In this document: piece after piece, positions 1 to 12,465 of the stretch | Numbering within the stretch: the stretch's first letter is position 1 | Layout: the number at the start of each line of letters is the position of its first letter | NCBI GenBank assembly: GCA_023053685.1 | Contig: JALIGW010000013.1 | Span: forward strand, 15,697,501 to 15,761,500 | From: Diadophis punctatus similis | Lineage: Eukaryota > Chordata > Lepidosauria > Squamata > Dipsadidae | Direction: 5' to 3' | Length of the DNA stretch: 64,000 nt | Translations under genes and position numbers: made by a program | Notes under the pieces: generated by a model | Told to the model about the DNA's origin: nothing | The model's input: only the letters and a program-made list of their open reading frames with translations | Databases searched by the model: none

Positions 1-1430
1 AAGCATCGAAAGACCATGTTTAGCAAAGAATATCTCTCTACAGAGAGCCGAAACAAGTCCACATTGCTATTAGTTCATATCTGCTTGAAACATCTACTCT
101 TTTCATTTTTCCCCTGTATGATAAAAACCAATAATGAACTTCCATTTGATTTAGTTTTTTCATTTATTTTATCTAAGATGCTCTCTTTACTTTTATAAAG
201 TTCTTTCAGTTGGATTTCTGAGTAGGCGTTGAAACTTCTAAACATGCAACGAAACTCTTAATTTCTGTTATTGGTGGCGTGTGTGAAAAAATATTGTTTG
301 ATTGCAATATTTCAATGGTTAGAATGATACTAGCAGGTCCACTTGCTTTCCTGCATCAAGAATTTGTTGCATGATGTTTGTTTCCCAAACTCTGAGAATT
401 AAGTATACTGTAGAGGGAAAAGACTGTGAACTTTATGAGCCAGTAGTCTTCCTGATGTTTCACAGAGTGGTTTAATAGGCTCAATTACAGCAATGCTTTC
501 TCTTTCTTCAGTGCACAAGTATTTATCTCAAATTTCTATTTCAAGGTTTTTTATCCCAGTCCCTGCAGGATTCAGTTTTAAACTCCCAAGCTTATCATGC
601 TTTGGCCAAGTCATTCTTCCTGCTTTTTGTGAAGCGCAACCCAGATCCTTTATTCAAAAAAATCCAGATTATTGTCCCAAAATCAGATTTTTCATACCAA
701 TAGTACACAATTATTTACACACTATTCTTTCTAGTCCTTGTCAGCAAACTGGAAGAATGGATGATTATACCACCTGAGTCTGCTGGGTCTTGAGATTCCT
801 TCCTAAAATATCAAAGACCATCCTACCTATTCCTGGCAGTAATATTTGCCCCATGGTATAGTAGTAGAAAAGGATAAATTCTGCCATATCCTTAATTTTA
901 GTAAACAGAAATCTTTATGAACCAGTGGGTCAAGGGTGACACACATTTGTATCTGTTTATTGTAGTAATCCATTGTCAAATACACACATTTTCTCTTTTT
1001 CTTTTTGCAGAGAACATCTGAATCTCCCCTGGTCTTCATAGATGCAATCTCTCATATCCTCCCAGCAATGAATCTTGTTCTTTCATTTCCCATCAAAGGC
1101 TGTATCCTATGCAAAGGCCTCAAAGCTGTTCCTACTTGTTGCTTATCATATCTCTTATTCACTTATTTGTTTCTCCTCTTTATGGAGAGTTGCTTCCTCA
1201 GTCAACTCCTGCTGTTTGATTTTTAAATCTTGCAGCTCATCAAATAGATTAGCCAAGGTATATGCAAAGTATAAATGCTTATGTCGACATGGGTGCACAG
1301 AAATAGTGCAACTGAACTCTTGTGCTTGGAGGCCAATCTCATAGCTATTAGTTATGGGTGAACTTGTGTGATAGGCCTTTATAAAACTGCAAGAAAGTCT
1401 TGTTGCTTGCTTACTTGCCTATCTGTCACC
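1..1430. other. Unique AT-rich sequence, no gene recognised
   Basis: I see no repeat family or coding signal here. Short open frames are present but have biased or random composition. A good polypyrimidine tract followed by CAG lies near 990-1010, but the sequence after it contains stops before any credible splice donor, so I do not call an exon. Confidence 0.5.
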
Positions 1431-1514
1431 TCTCTCTCTCTCCCTCCCTCCCTCCCTCCCTCTCTCTCTCTCTCTCTCTCCCTCCCTCCCTCCCTCCCTC
1501 CCTCCCTCCCTCCC
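1431..1514. repeat. (TC)n/(TCCC)n microsatellite
   Basis: A pyrimidine-only tract alternates TC dinucleotide runs with TCCC tetranucleotide runs. It abuts the truncated 3' side of the minus-strand CR1 copy that follows. Confidence 0.95.
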
Positions 1515-3110
1515 AATTTATCTCCATGTAGATGTAGTTCCATTAAGGACTACACATTAGGTGTGGTTTGTCAGCCAGTTACAAATCCATCTGGTGGTCA
1601 TGCTGTCTATCTCACATTTTTCTAACTTATTAAGAAGTAAGTTGTGGTCTACTTTATCAAATGCCTTACTAAAATCCAATTGTACTATGAATGAAGATGA
1701 ATATACATGTCCTAGGACAATGTTGCAGGATCCAATCTGGGTCAGTCACCTCTGATCTGACCCAGATTGGATTCTGCACCAAGTATACTATATCCACAGC
1801 ATTTCTCTGCTCCACTAATTTAGTCACATTGTTAAAGAATGAAATAAAATTTGGTGTGATTTGCTTTTGACAAACCCATGTTGGTGTCTGGTTATAACTT
1901 CATTTGCTTCTAGGTGTTCACAGATCTGTTGCTTAATTATCTTTTCCAGGATCTTCCTGGGTATTGATGTCAGGTTCATTGGTCTATGGTTTTCTGGATC
2001 CATTTCCCCCCTTTTTAGAAGATGGGAATCACATCAGTTCTTTTCTAGTTCTCTGATAGTCCCATGGTGCTCCAGGATCTTTGAAAGATATGGTTCAATG
2101 GTTTCACAATCATGTCTGCCAGCTCCTTCAGAACTCTGGGATGTAATCCAACTGGTCCTGGTGATTGGAACTCATCTGGTGATTGGAGCCATAGCATTCC
2201 TGACTTCATCTTTGCAGAATTGAGTTTTATGCTTGTATTCTGCCTTAGTTATGTGTCCCTCTTTCCATTTTTATACTTATCCTTTTTGCCTTTCAGTTTA
2301 TTAGAGAGTTCTTTATGCTGGTTTCTTGTTGGATTATCTATTTTTCTTTTTTTCAGGAAATATGTGGTGGACTGGGCTTTTATAATTACATTTTTTAGAA
2401 TTTCCCAAGCTTCTTGAATTGTTTTCACCATTAAGATTTTCATCTGTGGAATCCTTTCCAAGCTCTTGCTAAGTTTGTTGAAATCATCTCTTTCAAAGTC
2501 TAATACACTAGTTTGATTTTGTTCTGTTCCTTGCATTATACTGAATTCCAATATAACATGATCACTCTCCCCCAAAGTTCCTGTAACTTCAATCCTCTCT
2601 ATCATTTCATCTCTGTTAGTAAGAATTAAGTCCAGTATGGCTTTTCCTCTAGCTCCCTCCTCTACCTTTCGGATGACAAAGTTATCAGATAGGCTTGTAA
2701 GGAGCTCATTCAATCTGCCAGTTTGTTTGCATAGTTTGTTTCCCAGTTGATATCAGGGTAGTTAAAGTTCCCCATTACTACTGTGGTGTGTTTCCTACAT
2801 ATATTAGCTAACTGATTAGGAAAAGGTTCATCTATTTCTTCTGGTTGGGTAATATGCATCTATGGCAATATCATTCTTTTTTCCTTTTATTTTAACCATA
2901 TGCATTAAAGGAGGCTTTCATTCTTGGTTTTATGCATTTCTGTAGAAGTGTAGTGATTTTTTTTACATATAATGCAACTCCACCTCTTTTGTTAGGTCTG
3001 TTTCTTTTGAACAGTTTGTTTCATCCCACAAAGTTTCAGTAATGGCAAATATAGCATACCTGCCCTTATATATTGTACTTCAAGTTCACCCTGTTTGTTC
3101 CCAAACTAAA
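1515..3110 (-). mobile_element. CR1-type LINE fragment, ORF2 endonuclease to reverse transcriptase
   Basis: Read on the minus strand, the segment runs from the APE-type endonuclease (peptide IFAITETLWDE near 3050) through a linker with the LDLILTN and ESDHVILEF motifs (about 2550-2700) into the reverse transcriptase. RT motif A appears as AFDKVDHNLLLNKL near 1640, and the segment reaches NGTTSTWR near 1530. The longest intact stretch is the 154-aa frame at 2249-2713. Several frameshifts and stops show that it is dead. Unusually for a LINE copy, the 3' half (YADD, thumb, 3' UTR) is missing and the element ends at a TCCC microsatellite. The open frame of 120 aa on the plus strand at 1861-2223 is only the antisense of the RT. 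Confidence 0.85.
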
Positions 3111-3316
3111 TGCTAGTGTATAAGCATTTGAGTCCTTTATGGCTGACCCTGGATATGCTTCCTACATCTCCTGCTTTATATCTGTGTTTTTCTTCCTTCC
3201 CACCCTTCCTTCCCTTCTAGCTCATTGTTTGATTGATTATTTTGGGGTATATGCTTGGGATGAGTTCCTAGATTATAAAGATTGGTCACGCTCCCCCCTC
3301 AGTTTTAGTTTAAAGT

Positions 3317-3486
3317 TCTCCTCCTCCTCCTCCTCCTCCTCCTCCTCCTCCTCCTCCTCCTCCTCCTCCTCCTCCTCCTCCTCCTCCTCCTCCTCCTCCT
3401 CCTCCTCCTTCTTCTTCTTCTTCTTCTTCTTCTTCTTCTTCTTCTTCTTCTTCTTCTTCTTCTTCTTCTTCTTCTTCTTCTTCTTC
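3317..3486. repeat. (TCC)n(TTC)n composite trinucleotide microsatellite
   Basis: About 30 TCC units switch at about 3410 to about 25 TTC units. The poly-Ser/poly-Phe, poly-Lys/poly-Glu and poly-Arg frames across it are composition artefacts. Confidence 0.98.
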
Positions 3487-6400
3487 CCACCCACCTACCT
3501 ACCTACCATAGGTTTCCAATTCAGGAAGAAGGGTGTATTCCTCAGGTCCTCAACACCATTTAAACTGAAAATTAACAAAGAAAGCATTACAGAATGAGCT
3601 CTTTAGGTCGTAATGACTACTTTTGTGAAAAAATGAATGATGACAGCAGCCAACAAGAGCTTACTTAGTGTCATGAGGCTTAATCTTTTAAATATAAAGT
3701 CTCTGGCCAGACTTTAACATGAATAGCCACCAAGTGAGCTTTGCGCCTCCTAGTATTCTCTCTGCTGTTTCATAGCTCAGTGGGTCATTGTTATTTCTTA
3801 GTGTATACAAACTTTGCCAGAGTATGAAGAAGAACAGTAATCTAGAACAGATTACAGGCTGTATTCTTCATGCTGCATTTTTCAGTTCATGATCCAAAAA
3901 TAAGCAGAGGTGGGCAAAGTGTAGCACTACAATTTTTGTGAAACTCCCATCAGTCTTCAATTAGCTACAACAGGCAGGAAATGTAGCCATTGAGAAGCCA
4001 CAGTTGTCTGTATAGACCTATTGCAATTTTTTTCTTAGTTCATTAGCTCCTTCAAGATGTTTACTTTTATTTCTACACAATTGCATTATCCATCTATATA
4101 GCTTTAATTGTCCTTCATACTTTGACCACAAAGATGCATTAAAGATAAAACAATATTTTCTATAAGAGGTTCAGCCCATGGGGTTGGGCAAGGGGCTCAT
4201 GATCATTATACTATCTGGTGAATCAACAGTGTAATAGGCATCCATATACATCTTATATGGATGCCGTATTCTTCTCCTCACATATTCTCCTCCTCACAAC
4301 AGATAACATTTGATTGCTCTTCTTTTGCAGACAACTCTTTGTTGGCTCTATCTTGTTGTCCAAATCTTTGACTCAGCTCTGTGACACAGAATGGGACCTT
4401 AGGAACTTTTACTGCTTAAGGATTATGTGCTGACTAAAGGTTGCTATAATCGGTTTACACACTTAGCTATTGATTTAATAAACCTTGAGCCCTTCTGCCA
4501 AGATTTCCCACAATGTGTGTGTGGCTGTTCACTCGGGCATGTCCTTTGCCAATGAAGTAGTTAGCAACTGGAAACCAGCCATTTTTCACAAAACCATTTG
4601 CTTCTCTGCTCTTTTATGCACAATGGGCTTTTTGCCCATTTCTTTTCCAAAGCAGGATATTCCTATCACATTGCCAGAACATGAAGGGAGATTAGGGTGC
4701 TCTTTTTACCAATTAATCCTCAAATATTTTCTTTTCTTTTTTTTAATTGCATTTTTCAAATCACTCCACTATAAAAAGTTCACTGAAGGATGGGCTCCTT
4801 TTATGAAATGTCTATTGTCAGCCACCATCTGTACTGCCAAAAAGGCAAATAGCTGTGAGGCTGTGAAAGACGCCACCTTTCTCTCAAGAAGTGGGTACTT
4901 ATCTTTCTCAGCAGCTCAAGACCTGAGGTGAAAAGTGTTTTGCTGAACTGGGACCCCAGAACTGGATGTCATGGGCTCCAAATCATAGTTCATCCGAGAA
5001 GGATTAGTTGTATCAGCCACAGTTTCAACACCAGAAAGAGAGAACTAATTTAGAAGGCAAGGAGAGCTGATAAAAAAAAAAACAGGGAAATCTACAAAAG
5101 AACACTTATAAAAGTGACTGTTACTTTCCCTGGACCATTTTCTTCTTTCTGTATACCAAGAAGTACTTGCAATTAATGGGAATCGCTATGCTGTAACTTA
5201 AGGTTATGACTTTCTACAAACCTTGAAATTACAAAGAGAAGACCATAGTTTTAGGAAACAGTGAAATTTGAAGAGAAAATTCTTTCTTAAGATTGCTAAA
5301 CTTTTTTCAAGTGTTTAAAAAAAATATCAGAGGCATTTTATAAAGATGCTGCTAGTAGACTAGTTTGTTAAGCATATAAAACTATTTTAGAGGCCTGTTC
5401 TTTCTCAAGTGAGCTAGAATGAAACTTGAATCCTTTCAGCAGAATATATACATGAGTAGACTGAAGAGGCCAGAAGAAAATAAAATATCTATCTCTTTTA
5501 AGTATTATATATACTTCCGTCTCCAGATAAAAAATCAAGATAAAAAATCAGAACTGTGCATAGACATACAAAGCTAAAAGAGTACAATATAGTTTATGCA
5601 TATATGTATGCATGTGTATGTATATGTTCACATGTGTGGCATGTATAAGTAGGTGTGTGCACTTTATCACACACATGCAGATTTATTTTTCAGGAACAGA
5701 TCAGTCACTGAACATTGCCTGATACCATTCCAGTTTATTTTCCCACTGGAGGTAATGCATTCATTTGCGAAATGTTTTCAAATGTCATGGATGAATATAC
5801 AGAAAAAACCAGGATAATACATGGGAATCTAGATCAATTAAATCAATAATGGAGCAGGGTCTGGCTAACTGCATTTGAGGATTCATATTACTCCACATAT
5901 AAATTCTTTAATTCGAAAATTGATCACGTAGATCTAAGTTATTTAATTGTATTCCTGCACAAACTGAAAAAAAGTTCTCCAATTCCTAGAAGTTCACCTA
6001 TATTAGGGATGTCAATTTTGAGAATTCTGGTGGAATCTGACTTTAATTAGATACACCCACTTTCCCTCCTGCTTGTGCTGCCTCGTTTTGTGAATGAAGA
6101 GCAGACTTTATCTTCCATCTGGTCTACCAAAAAAACCCCACACTCCTGTAGTGGTCATATTCCAGACTACGCACCAACTTAATTTGATTGCCAAACTACT
6201 GCAATCTGATTAGACTTCATCAAGATGGCTTTAGGAACTGCTAGGAGAAGCCCAGGAGACAAATGCCTCTCATGATTAGAACCAGACTTTAAAATCAAAG
6301 TGTCTTACAGCAGAACATTTTGAGAGTGCAATTCACATTTGTGGACATGGCAAACCCTGCTGATACTGTGCAGCTCCAGCTAGATGCCAAGACCTTGCCA

Positions 6401-8765
6401 TCAGTAACAATCTACTGACACCAACACATGTTCAAGAACACGGTGGGGGAAAAAAGAAGAGGTTTTAAGGCTGCAGCCTTAAGCATACGACTTGTCTCTG
6501 AGATATGTGCCAAATTTGTGACGGCGTGATAAGCAGTGTTGCTAACTATGCCATAACAAAGTGTGGAGTAAGACAAACTGTGGAAAAAATCTGATAAAAT
6601 GTAAAGCCTGAAATTGCATCATTTAGAGCATTTTTTTTTCTTAAAGAGTTCCAAGGAGTGGTTCCTTGAATAGTTCAATATTTACTATCAGCTTTTAAGA
6701 TAAAAATAGCTGTGACTGTGGCAACAGGCTGTCAGCAAACTTTCCCAAGTTCAGGATGGAAAGCTGCAAACTTTGACACCTAGTAAGATAGGTATATTTG
6801 CAAGCAGTCAAAACTGACTAGAAACCAGCTGACTCTGCCAGGCTAATTTGTGTCATCAAATGCAGTTGATTTAATATCCATGGATTTTCAGATGGTGGTT
6901 TTAGACATGAACTTACCTCTGCAGAATTTTTGACTCAGTGCTTGATTTAATAGGAAGTGGGCAGTATAAAAGGTGTAAGCCATTCTCCCACTGTCACATA
7001 TTTCTCCAAGAAAAGTGACAGTACATATTTCATTACTATGAAGTAGTATAAATTTCCATGTTCTATTCCAACTGGCACTATCAAGATACATGCTGCAACA
7101 ATGGGAGGCTTATCTTAAATTTGGAGTTTCTGAAAGGTACCAGTGTTTTAGCTTGTGCCTAATCATAAGGCTTCAGAAGAAGTATGCAGAACATGGCCAA
7201 AAGTTTCAACATGGTGGTCATGATGATGCAGTTGTAGCTTGGTTTTTTTATGAGTCATCATAGGTATTTAATGCAATGTCATTTTAAAAACCTAGCCTGC
7301 TATGTGCATACCACAAAATATTGTTTTTTGGAAAATGGAGATGGCTTCTTGTCATGATCAATTCAATGTGCCAGATCTGAAAGTAATTTCATACATTGAG
7401 TAGATGACTAGCAGAGCAGTCTATTATTTTTAAAAAATTAACTATAGTTTATGTATTTCTTTTGAAAATGTATATCCTTCCATGTTTCCTTAAAAGGAAT
7501 TTAAGGCAGGAAAAATAGGAATATGTGATTTTAAAATACCAAGATATTATCTTCCTGTTCCCCAAAATGCGAATTATTTAAACACATTAAGTTATCAAGT
7601 TAACAAAAACAGCCAATCTGAGAAGTGCAATCAAAGGCAAATAATTGTTTTAAAGAATAATTAAGAAGATCTGTAAATATTTTTAAATACAGATGCATAA
7701 ACATCTGTTTTTACCAGCCACTGAAAAAATAACAAAGAGAACTAGTTAGACATAGTTAGCTCTGCGTACAGCTCTGTAAAAAAGGTGGGGAAGGGCATAT
7801 TGGGGGAACACTAACCATTATATCAAGAAAGATGCAAAAAGTATAAAAAATTGAATTATTCAACAGGCAGACTCATCCATGGAACTTTTATGTTGTCAAG
7901 GTCAGACCCCAAAAGAAATTTAATATTGCAAACATACGGTTTTCCATCTGACAAAGTTGATCAGGAAAACTTTCTCACAGGGTAAATTTTAGGGAAATGC
8001 TTTGGAGGCTGATCAGATTGAGCAAGGAAGAATATATGGCAAAATACAACCTGTAATTCTTAGCACCCTCTGCCTTCAGGCCTAGAGGGAATGAGGACCA
8101 TTTTGAGGTTGTATTAGCATGTGGAAGGAATAGACCATAATTTGCCATGTTGGTCCATTGCAGGTTTGCTGATGTGATTTATGTTAGTCTGAGGTATCAA
8201 TCATGGCCTGTTCACCTTGGGAGACCATGTCTGACATTATAGCCCATAATTTCATTTACCCACACAAGACCTTTCACCTCATCAAGGCCCCGATCATAGA
8301 AGGAGATGGCAGTTGGAGAGATGCAATGACAAAAGAAAGCTCAGGACCATATTGGTTGGAAATATGCATAAGAAGCCTTCATCCTACAGTGGATAGACAA
8401 TGGCTTCAAATGGTGAATGATAATCTGTAATAATAACCATCCTTTAATGGAGCCCATTAAAACCTCTCAACTCCAATCAGCACTTTGGGCAGCTTTTTGC
8501 ACTAGTTACTTTTAAACTCATGTTAAATAAATGAATTTTAAACAAACAAATACATTTTAAATAAAAATTGTTGAAAGAAAGCCTCTTGTAGGACTTGGGA
8601 CTTTGGCAGAGCCAAATGCTTAGCCTTCTGAGGTAATGAACCAGGAGCTTTAGATAAACTCTTTTTTCTTCTCAGATTGCAAGCTCAAGTATATTTACTT
8701 CAGAGTAAGCTATATTAATTCTATTGAAAATGCCTTTGGAGTAAAACAAGGAAGATATTTGATGG
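3487..8765. other. 5.2-kb block without recognisable repeats or genes
   Basis: No transposon family, microsatellite longer than a few units, or credible gene is visible. The longest open frame (4485-4931, 148 aa) has no domain, and its composition (Phe, Ser, Cys rich) is that expected from AT-rich noncoding DNA. The block holds candidate conserved noncoding sequence, which cannot be tested from one genome. Confidence 0.5.
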
Positions 8766-8797
8766 GATAGACAGATGATAGATATAGAAAGAAAGAG

Positions 8798-8852
8798 AAA
8801 GGAAGGAAGGAAGGAAGGAAAAGAGAAAGAAAGAAAAAGAGAAAGAAAAAAA

Positions 8853-8937
<85 letters not shown>

Positions 8938-8986
8938 TCTATGTGTGTGTGAATGTGGTGTGTATACACACCCACCCACCCACAAG
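8798..8986. repeat. (GGAA)n / (GA)n microsatellite with a short (CCCA)n end
   Basis: GGAA units near 8800-8820 are followed by GAAA-rich sequence and a long (GA)n run at about 8857-8933. A short TG-rich spacer and CCCA units end the tract. Confidence 0.95.
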
Positions 8987-8989
8987 CAC

Positions 8990-9693
8990 ACGTTAATGAG
9001 ATGTATTGGATTTATTGTAGTATAGTTTCTGATCTCAGTAACAACCCTGATCAGAGCCCAAACTTCTATCTTAATGTTTATCCCAAAGACTGAAATAATA
9101 GTCTTGAACAACACCTTACAATTCATCATCCTATAACTGATACAAGACTTGCTTTACATATCCCAATCTTTGCATTGGTAGCAGATGGACATTCTCAATA
9201 GGAAGGAATCTTACTTATCGCAAGCCTACTACTCCCTTTCCAGGGGAAAAATATATATATTAGCTCTCACTTTTCTTAATAAAAGTGTCACTGGCCCAGC
9301 GGTTTATAAAATGCCATGCATTGATACCAAGCTCCTATAATGATTCTGCGAAGTGTCTAAATGGTAAGTGCATTGCTATGAATAAATGATGGACTCAAAG
9401 TGAGTGCTAAATGAAAGCATTGTTGAAAAGGCAGGAAGGATAGTGACTGCTAGGTAGGTAGTTGTATGAAAAGAGCTCACTGCTTTTGTACCATTGAATT
9501 AAGAGTTGTAGTCTGTAAATGTAGTATCTGCATATTACGGGGTGGGGAGTTCTGACATTCTGGTTCCCAGAGTTTTTGTTCATACTACCCTTTGTTAAAG
9601 AGAAAAAAAGGAAGAAATTAAAAATAAAACAGTCTCTAATGTAGAAATAAGTAGAAGTAGTTGGAGAAAATGGGTTTGCACATATATTTTCAC
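8990..9693. other. Unique sequence
   Basis: No recognisable repeat or gene. A frame on the minus strand at 9595-9921 mostly covers the neighbouring MITE and is not coding. Confidence 0.45.
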
Positions 9694-9978
9694 CCGTAGT
9701 GAAATCCTACCAGTACGGCCTGGTTCGGGTGTACCAGTAGCGGTGGTCACTGGTGGTTCGGAGAACTGGTAGTGATGGCAGTGCGAGGCTCTGCCCACCC
9801 ACCCGGATGTTGCCATTTTCTTGTTTTTAACCCTCTGCGCATGCGCAAAGCCTTCTGCGCATGCACAGAGGGTGAAAAAGCAGAGGGTGAAAAAGCATGT
9901 GCGATGGTGGTGCATGTGCATGTGCGCAAAGCACGCACTTCCGAACCAGTAGGGAAGGTACGTAGATTTTCACCGCTG
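9694..9978. mobile_element. hAT MITE, CAGGGGTG family, copy 1
   Basis: The ends are CCGTAGTGAAATCCTACC and its imperfect inverse ending TTTTCACCGCTG. The element is flanked by a perfect 8-bp duplication, attttcac (9686-9693 and 9979-9986). The centre holds the palindrome TGCGCATGCGCA. It carries no transposase. Its termini and duplication length place it in the hAT superfamily, with the other members in this window. Confidence 0.88.
9836..9847. promoter_or_regulatory. NRF1-consensus palindrome carried by MITE copy 1
   Basis: TGCGCATGCGCA is a perfect match to the published NRF1 consensus YGCGCAYGCGCR. It lies within a hAT MITE. Whether it is bound is unknown. Confidence 0.5.
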
Positions 9979-9995
9979 ATTTTCACCCTAGAATA

Positions 9996-10388
9996 CAGGT
10001 AGTCCTCAACTTACAAAAGTTCATTTAGTGACCATTCGAAGTTACAACAGCATTGAAAAAAGTGACTTATGACCATTTTTCACACTTATGATCTTTGTAG
10101 CATTCCCGAGATCATACGCTCAAAATTCAGATGCTTGGCAACTGATTCATACTTATGATGGTTGCAGGGTCCTGGGGTCATGTGGTCATCATTTGCAACC
10201 TTCTGACAAGCAAAGTCAATGGGGAAGCCAGATTCATTTAACAACTGTGTTCCTAACTTAACAACTGCCGTGATTCACTTAGCAACTCTTACAAGAATCA
10301 TAAAAGGGGGCAAAATTCACTTAACAGATGTTTCACTTAGCAACATAAATTTGGGGTTCAATTGTGGTCATAAGTTGAGGACTACCTG
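9996..10388. mobile_element. Tigger/pogo-like MITE, copy 1
   Basis: The 5' end CAGGTAGTCCTCAACTTA is matched by the inverted 3' end TAAGTTGAGGACTACCTG. Both ends are flanked by TA (9994-9995, 10389-10390), the target duplication of the Tc1/mariner/pogo group. The interior is rich in variants of TTAAC and GTGACTTATGACC and has no coding capacity. It begins only 17 bp after hAT MITE copy 1. Confidence 0.82.
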
Positions 10389-10390
10389 TA

Positions 10391-10867
10391 TGTCTACATA
10401 ATCATATAACCAAGGAGGCATCATACAGCAGTATTGGGGTTATGCAGTTTGTTGGATAGCATAGTTAAAGGCAGAGTGGAAGGTTTCTGTTGCTCTAGAC
10501 ACAACTCATAATATCTGAGAAGTTAATTTTATTAAATGTCTCCCATCCTTCATCCATGAACTGTGGGATTATGCACTTAAATTGCAAGGTTAGTTTAGTA
10601 AATAATTCTTTGCCTGCCATTTGAGCCATCCCATTAAGCAAATTTTGACATCTGGATTTCTTCATCCAGCCCAACACTCCATCCAGTGCATTGTACTATT
10701 TTCCCGTTGTGCATGCAATCATCAACAGAGTTGTACAGTAAATAGAATGTAAATGTATATCCAGTTTTAGAACATCAAATATCTGACTCTAAAAGTCATC
10801 TTCTAATAGCTTAACTTGTTACCCAGATGCCAAACTTCGGGAAGATTGAAGGAACCCACAACTTTGG
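10391..10867. other. Unique sequence
   Basis: No repeat family or gene recognised. Confidence 0.4.
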
Positions 10868-11310
10868 ATGAATGCAAAATAGAATTCTTTATTGGCCAAG
10901 GGTGATTGGACACAGAAGGAATTTGTCTTTGGTGCCTATGCTCTCAGTATAGATAAAAGAAAAGATACATTTGTCAAGAATCCTGAGGTACAACACTTAA
11001 TGATTGTTATAGGGTAAAAATAAGCAATCAGGAAACAATCAATATTAATATAAATCGTAAGGATACAAGCAACAAGTTACAGTGATAGGAACGATGAGAA
11101 GACTAATAGTAATAGTAATGCAGCCATAGTGAATAGTTTGACAGTGGTGAGTGAATTATTTGTTTAGCAGAGTGATGGCGTTCAGGAAAAAACTGTTCTT
11201 GTGATTAGTTGTCTTGGTGTGTAGTGTTCTATAGCGTCGTTTTGAGGGTAGGAGTTGAGACAATTTATGTCCAGGAGACGACTAAAATCTTAGTCTTGTC
11301 TACAGCCCTG
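10868..11310 (-). mobile_element. LINE 3' end, family D, copy A (empty site for the MITE at 28635)
   Basis: On the minus strand it encodes the last residues of an ORF2 (peptide SKRRYRTLHTKTTNHKNSFF, ending ITLLNK and a stop near 11165). A 3' UTR follows, ending AATAAAGAATTCTATTTTGC. The UTR matches the plus-strand copy at 28575-29238 closely. It is 5' truncated near 11310. The clade is probably CR1/L2-like, but I cannot assign it firmly. Confidence 0.75.
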
Positions 11311-12190
11311 GGATGTCCTAAGGGTGTCTACCCAAATACTAACCAGGTCTAATCCTGCTTTGCAATTCTTTTTCAGAATAGCCTGCCAGCTAATTGCTAT
11401 TGTGATGGTTTTAACATTTAAAATATTTTATTTAAAAGATTCTGACTATATCTGCAATAATGTTAAAGTCTCCCCATCAGATAGCAATTCTTGCTTTCAT
11501 CTCTCAACTTTCTTGAAGCAGATTGCATCGCTCGATGCATTAGAAGGTGGCGTAAGGAGGAAGCGAGACTTTAAAAATTGTTGGCACATTTTGTGTTGCT
11601 TTTCCCCCCTCCAGGCAGTAAAATGCCCTAGAAAACTTACCCAACATTCTGCTGTCTGCTTCACATGTGAGAATGCAGATGGTATTGCTATAAAAAGAAC
11701 AATCATCAGACCAACCGAGTGGTATGAGATCTCTTCAGCTGTTCTCTCACTGCCAGTCAAAGGCCTTCAGTAACCCTGAGATTTCTCTACCAGATATATA
11801 AAGCGGGAAGAAAACAGCATTCAGCCCGTAGAAGGGCTTTTGCTCAGCAGAGAGACCACCTTAGATAAAATATTCCCAGCAAAGATTAGATGGTCCCCAA
11901 CCCTGATGGGTGTTCATTAGCATTTATTCACCAGGCTTTCTTTTATAGATCTTACCAACCTATTTATCATTTATTTCAAACTATTATTATCATGATTTAC
12001 CTTGTAATTGTTTTTAAAAGTTGACATTTTGTGGTATGGAATTCTCTTCCAAACTGATAATTTTAAAATGAAAGTCAATATGAAAAATATATTAACCGGT
12101 ATGGTAGTATATCCAATACACATTCAATGATTATAAGTTAGCCCAATTTGTGAATCTGATGAGCCCAATTTTACAGTGTTGTTATAATCC
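11311..12190. other. Unique sequence
   Basis: A 149-aa plus-strand frame (11324-11773) overlaps an 87-aa minus-strand frame. Neither shows a domain or signal, and I regard both as chance. Nothing else is recognised. Confidence 0.4.
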
Positions 12191-12192
12191 AT

Positions 12193-12295
12193 TGAATGAG
12201 GACCCAGATGGTTGGGGGCAATATAAATATACATTGCTTACTGGTGTAAACCGCTTAGAGAGTGCTTGCACTGTGAGGCGGTATATAAATCTCAC
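12193..12295 (+). mobile_element. Sauria SINE, 5'-truncated
   Basis: It keeps the body and tail of the squamate SINE: AATGAGGACCCAGATGGTTG, GGGGGCAATA, AAACCGCTTAGAGAG and GGCGGTATATAAAT. The tRNA-derived head is absent. The tail has grown into the (AAAT)n tract that follows. Confidence 0.8.
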
Positions 12296-12298
12296 AAA

Positions 12299-12387
<89 letters not shown>

Positions 12388-12465
12388 AAATAAATAAATA
12401 AATGAATGAATGAATGAATGAATGAATGAATGAATGAATGAATGAATGAATGAACGAACGAATGA
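12296..12465. repeat. (AAAT)n(GAAT)n composite microsatellite
   Basis: About 27 AAAT units switch to about 15 GAAT units, with two GAAC units near the end. The tract starts exactly at the SINE 3' end. Confidence 0.97.

Noticed and set aside
1005..1257. Possible exon between a pyrimidine-tract CAG and AAGGTATAT
   Set aside because: The plausible reading frames contain stops before the donor, and there is no recognisable protein.
1861..2223. 120-aa plus-strand frame
   Set aside because: It is the antisense of the minus-strand CR1 reverse transcriptase.
3139..3597. Open frames with poly-Ser/Phe, poly-Lys/Glu and poly-Arg on both strands
   Set aside because: They are translations of the (TCC)n(TTC)n tract. 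The same applies to frames over the tracts at 8.8, 25.8, 39.5 and 40.5 kb.
4485..4931. 148-aa plus-strand open frame
   Set aside because: No domain, no upstream signals, low-complexity Phe/Ser/Cys-rich composition. Expected by chance in AT-rich DNA.
11324..11773. 149-aa plus-strand and 87-aa minus-strand overlapping frames
   Set aside because: Neither has a domain or homology I recognise, and each is open opposite the other by chance.
12296..12465. Regularly spaced repeats resembling a CRISPR array
   Set aside because: A simple tetranucleotide microsatellite without spacers, in a vertebrate genome.
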